The position numbers and the translations under genes are program-made. This document shows positions 60,704 to 64,000 of a DNA stretch of 64,000 nt, piece by piece. How positions within the stretch are numbered: position 1 is the stretch's first letter; each line of letters opens with the position of its first letter. A model generated the notes under the pieces. That model was not told the DNA's origin. It did no database searches and was given only the letters and a program-made list of their open reading frames with translations. The stretch covers positions 248,001 through 312,000 of the forward strand of contig WOUP01000002.1 in assembly GCA_009772895.1 (NCBI GenBank), read 5' to 3'. This stretch comes from Puniceicoccaceae bacterium 5H (lineage in GTDB: Bacteria > Verrucomicrobiota > Verrucomicrobiia > Opitutales > Oceanipulchritudinaceae).

Positions 60704-60715
60704 TTATGCGTATAA
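60704..60715. promoter_or_regulatory. Candidate LacI operator (one mismatch)
   Basis: TTATGCGTATAA upstream of the 103-aa secreted protein. Confidence 0.45.
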
Positions 60716-60866
60716 ATGGCGAAGATTTGGTTCCTTTCGGTGCGAAGGTGATAGCCTTTCGCTCAAGCAGCCTCCTTCCGCTGCTTCCCGCCGCCCTGGT
60801 AAGAGGGAGGGACGGGAAACCCTTCGCTAACAAAGCTATAGAATCACTTCCAGCACTACTTCTGTT

Positions 60867-61178
60867 ATGAAAATCTTTACCAAACAATGGACGTTTGCGG
60901 GCTTCGCCGCCCTTGCTTTGTCACTTCTGCTCCCGACCGTTGCTCAGGCACAGGATGATGCCGCCAGTGAACAACCTGCGGCCGATGAAGCGGCTACCAT
61001 GTGGGGCCCCTACGAAGTCAACGCCGGCGGGTATGCCGATACGGGGGAATTTCTGGGCCTGCTCTGGGTGGGCGATTCTCCGTGGGTCTACGCCTACGCG
61101 TTTGAAGCCTGGTTCTACATCGATCCCGCCACGATTGGCACTCAAGGCACCGGCGCCTGGGGTTATCGCGCAGACTGA
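60867..61178 (+). CDS. Small secreted protein: signal peptide plus stand-alone aromatic module
   Basis: 'MKIFTKQWTFAGFAALALSLLLPTVAQAQ', then 'GGYADTGEFLGLLWVGDSPWVYAYAFEAWFYIDPATIGTQGTGAWGYRAD'. Confidence 0.8.
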   Translation: MKIFTKQWTFAGFAALALSLLLPTVAQAQDDAASEQPAADEAATMWGPYEVNAGGYADTGEFLGLLWVGDSPWVYAYAFEAWFYIDPATIGTQGTGAWGYRAD

Positions 61179-61184
61179 TTTTTG

Positions 61185-61202
61185 GCCGGCTACGTAGCCG
61201 GC
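61185..61202. terminator. Perfect 18-bp palindrome downstream of the small secreted protein
   Basis: GCCGGCTACGTAGCCGGC; no strong T tract. Confidence 0.45.
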
Positions 61203-61335
61203 ACTTTGGGTTCTATCACCATAATGTAAATAGGGGATTCTGATCGGGTCCGCCGGCACCTGGGGAGGGGTCGGCGGACGCCCATTGGGGATTCCCTCTC
61301 TCAGGCACGGGCCGTCGACAATTTTCCGCAACCAG

Positions 61336-63768
61336 ATGGATCAAACCCCGCGTTTCCTTGGCTTTTGGGCCGTCAACGAACCTCTCGACCTCGAACGCCA
61401 CCGGGCGCAAATAGACCAGTTTCGCGACGCTGGATTGGACGGCGTGGTATTCCACCCGCGCAACTATCCTGATGAACCGGAATATCTGGGGGCGGTTTTC
61501 ATGCAGACGTTGTCGCGGCTCATCCTGCATACACGCGATCAAGGCCTCGCCTTCTGGTTGTACGATGAGAATGGGTGGCCCAGCGGTACGGCCGGAGGAG
61601 AGACGCTCAGACAGCGGCCAGAACTTGCGCAACAATGGCTTGGCTGCTTTCGAGAGCCCAAGGGCGACCTCTTGCTGCAATATGGCGAGGGTGAGGAGCG
61701 CCGCTACCTGTGCGTCCAGACAGGGGAGGGCGTGGACTACCTCCATCCCGAGCTTGCGCCCACGTTTTTGCGGTTAACGTATGAACGGTATCGGGATGGT
61801 CTGGATCCCGAAGCGTTTGCGCATGTCGAAGCCTTTTTCTCCGACGAACCCGAGTTTGGCCTGGGGCACGCCTACGATGCCTTGCCGCCAGATGGTGCGT
61901 TGCCCTGGACGGCTGATTTGCCTCAGCTGTTCGCTGCGCGCTACGGTGTGCCTTTGCTGCCGCTGCTTCCCTCGATTTTCGGGTCTGGAGCGGAAACGGG
62001 GACGGGGCGGGTTCGCTTTTGGGAGTTATTGGGCGATTGTTTCAGTGAGAGGTTCTTGAAACCGATGCGTGATTGGTGTCGCGCGCACGGCAAGCTCTTT
62101 ACCGCCCATGTGAAGGGGGAAGAGCACCCGCTGTTTCAAGTCCCCATGGTGGGGTCTTGCAGCCGTGTCTATCAAGAGGTGGACCTTCCGGCCATTGACG
62201 CGCTGGAGCGTTTCCCCACGGGAGATTTTTTCCCGCGTCAGTTGTCTTCCAGCGCGCGCCAGTTCGGCAACGGACGGTGTATGGCGGAGGCCTTCGGCGG
62301 CGCGGGGTGGGGGGCCGGACCGGAAGATCTCGAGCGTTTTCTCCTGTGGCTAGGCCGCCACGGGGTGACCGACTTTGTGATGCACCTCGCCCATGCTCAG
62401 CTGAACGGGCAATCGTTGCGGGACTGGCCGCCCTCGCACCCCTTTCATCTGTCGTGGTCGCGAGCCTATGGAGCGGTGCTGGACAAGGTGCGGCATCAGC
62501 TGGGCCACGAAGGCCGGCCGGAGGCCGATACGCTGGTCGTCTCTCCGCATCGGGCAATCATGAGCAGCTACCAGCCACACGAGTTGTTGCAGACCAACGT
62601 ACACAATGCGGCCTCATATCCAGACAGCACGGCAGCCCGGATCAATCGCACCTTCCTGCAGCTGGTCGACGCTTTGCAGCTGAATGCGGTTTCCTACGAT
62701 GTAACGGATGAGGCGACTCTGGAACGCTATGGCGAGGTGCAGGAAGACCACGTGCAGCTCGGGCAGCAGCGCTACCGGCGGATCGTACTCGCGCCGCGTC
62801 ACCAGGTGAAGCCGGCGTTGCTGGCCACCCTGCCGGATACCCTCCTCACGGCCCCGGATGCGTGGTTGCAGCACCCTTGGCAGGATACCGCTGTAGTGCA
62901 TTCGCGACCGGTGCGGGAAAATGTTTTTTCCATCGAATGGAAACTCAAACCGGTGACGCGTAACGCGTGCCTGATCGACGGGAAAACCAGCGAGGACGGT
63001 CGTTTTCGTTGTGCGTTTTATGTCGAACCGGAGGCCGTGGGAGCGCCCTTGCTCCTGCTGCTTTCGGACTTGCCCAAGGAGATTCGCCTCAACGGCCACA
63101 CGCTCTCGGACCCGGCGGAGAGGGCGCTGTTCGAGTTCCCTCTCGCGGGCAAGCTATGCGCCGGGTGCAACGAGGTTCAGGCCCAGTTTGCCACCTGTAT
63201 CCAACCCCTCGCCTGGGTCCTGGGGCCCTTTCTGGTGCAGAGCGATGGTCCTTTCGAATCGTTGGAGCGGGGGATGCGCCGGACGAGCGGCCCCTTCCGG
63301 CTGGCGGAGTACCAGCATGCTTTGCTGGCGCCGGGTGAATTGGTGGTTACGGGCCTGCCCTTTATCTTCGAGCCGGTCGTCGCACAGGCGAAGATCAACT
63401 TCGTCTATCCGCTCTCGAGCCTGCGCTTCCAGGGGGCGGAGGGCGCGGCGCTGGCCATCTCCGTCGACGGTCATGAACCGCAGTGGCTTTGGGGGCCGGA
63501 CTGGACGCTGGAGCGACCGATAGCCCCAGGGCCCCACGAAATCCTGGCCCAGCTGGTGCCGAGCTCTTACAACTTTTACGGACCGCACCACTACGTGCAT
63601 GGTGACCACCACGTTATCAGTCCGGCCCAGTTCTCCGGGAGGCGCAACTTCGCCGACCCCCTGGGGACGCCGGAGAACACGCTAGACGGATATTGGCGCT
63701 TCTGCCCGTTGCGTTTTCCGCATTCGGTGGTGGCGATTTCGGCCGAAGCCCGGAATTTAATATCATGA
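61336..63768 (+). CDS. GH106-like (alpha-L-rhamnosidase-related) glycoside hydrolase
   Basis: 'FWLYDENGWPSGTAGGETLRQRPEL' and 'EAFFSDEPEFG' resemble GH106-type proteins; start MDQTPRF at 61336. Confidence 0.7.
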   Translation: MDQTPRFLGFWAVNEPLDLERHRAQIDQFRDAGLDGVVFHPRNYPDEPEYLGAVFMQTLSRLILHTRDQGLAFWLYDENGWPSGTAGGETLRQRPELAQQWLGCFREPKGDLLLQYGEGEERRYLCVQTGEGVDYLHPELAPTFLRLTYERYRDGLDPEAFAHVEAFFSDEPEFGLGHAYDALPPDGALPWTADLPQLFAARYGVPLLPLLPSIFGSGAETGTGRVRFWELLGDCFSERFLKPMRDWCRAHGKLFTAHVKGEEHPLFQVPMVGSCSRVYQEVDLPAIDALERFPTGDFFPRQLSSSARQFGNGRCMAEAFGGAGWGAGPEDLERFLLWLGRHGVTDFVMHLAHAQLNGQSLRDWPPSHPFHLSWSRAYGAVLDKVRHQLGHEGRPEADTLVVSPHRAIMSSYQPHELLQTNVHNAASYPDSTAARINRTFLQLVDALQLNAVSYDVTDEATLERYGEVQEDHVQLGQQRYRRIVLAPRHQVKPALLATLPDTLLTAPDAWLQHPWQDTAVVHSRPVRENVFSIEWKLKPVTRNACLIDGKTSEDGRFRCAFYVEPEAVGAPLLLLLSDLPKEIRLNGHTLSDPAERALFEFPLAGKLCAGCNEVQAQFATCIQPLAWVLGPFLVQSDGPFESLERGMRRTSGPFRLAEYQHALLAPGELVVTGLPFIFEPVVAQAKINFVYPLSSLRFQGAEGAALAISVDGHEPQWLWGPDWTLERPIAPGPHEILAQLVPSSYNFYGPHHYVHGDHHVISPAQFSGRRNFADPLGTPENTLDGYWRFCPLRFPHSVVAISAEARNLIS

Positions 63769-64000
63769 AGCTTCTGTTCCTCAGCGATCATCACTACGAG
63801 ACTTTTGGCGGCCGGATCCTGGCAGACAAACTCGGCCAGCGCTTCGATCTGACCTACTGGGAAGACGACTATGGCCCGCGCCTAAACGAGGTGGATCTGA
63901 ACGTGTTCGACCTGCTGGTCACGTGTGCGATCGGCGATACGCCCGGTGCGCCACATGCGCCCCCCGAGGCGGAAGCCCCGGTCCGTGGCTGGCTTGCCAA
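63765..64000 (+). CDS. Partial ThuA-like (trehalose-utilisation) protein, runs off the right edge
   Basis: ATGA overlap with the preceding gene; 'MKLLFLSDHHYETFGGRILADKLGQRFDLTYWEDDYG...FDLLVTCAIGD'. Confidence 0.65.
   Translation, partial: MKLLFLSDHHYETFGGRILADKLGQRFDLTYWEDDYGPRLNEVDLNVFDLLVTCAIGDTPGAPHAPPEAEAPVRGWLA

Noticed and set aside
28179-60715. TTCGCTGATT-like words near 28179, 47403 and 60697
   Set aside because: Short shared words; only the 60704 copy contains a good operator palindrome (28186 has a partial match), so the word alone is not supported as an element.

Overview
High-GC bacterial chromosome segment, probably Verrucomicrobiota (Opitutae-like). That placement is inferred from giant TonB receptors with an N-terminal L(S/D)PF(E/T)(I/V) motif, a PEP-CTERM protein, and glycan loci without any SusD. 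The left part (about 1-27.8 kb) is mostly housekeeping: M50 protease, purL, hybrid kinase, TPR/His-rich operon, menG/ubiE, L7/L12-like membrane protein, aldo/keto reductase, pnp, rpsO, udk, PAS kinase, DciA-like, Bax-like, LpxL-like, GT9, nitroreductase, tRNA-Lys(CTT), tRNA-Thr(TGT). The right part (about 28.4-64 kb) is an accessory polysaccharide-utilisation region: two TonB receptors, GH30-like, GH43-like, GH2, GH105, heparinase II/III-like, GH36, GH106-like and ThuA-like proteins, an SSS symporter, a 2-hydroxyacid dehydrogenase, a NarX/NarL-type pair and a LacI regulator. Main findings: (1) a palindrome TTAT(S)CG(S)ATAA recurring in four promoter regions, proposed as the LacI operator; (2) an aromatic-rich C-terminal module shared by three secreted proteins, one of which is little more than that module; (3) a glycosidase/LamG gene apparently split by a ~0.9 kb insertion; (4) a GH43-like gene with a single Trp-to-amber lesion in its WAPE motif; (5) a long stem-loop in the pnp leader. 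All family names come from reading the translations; no database search was run.
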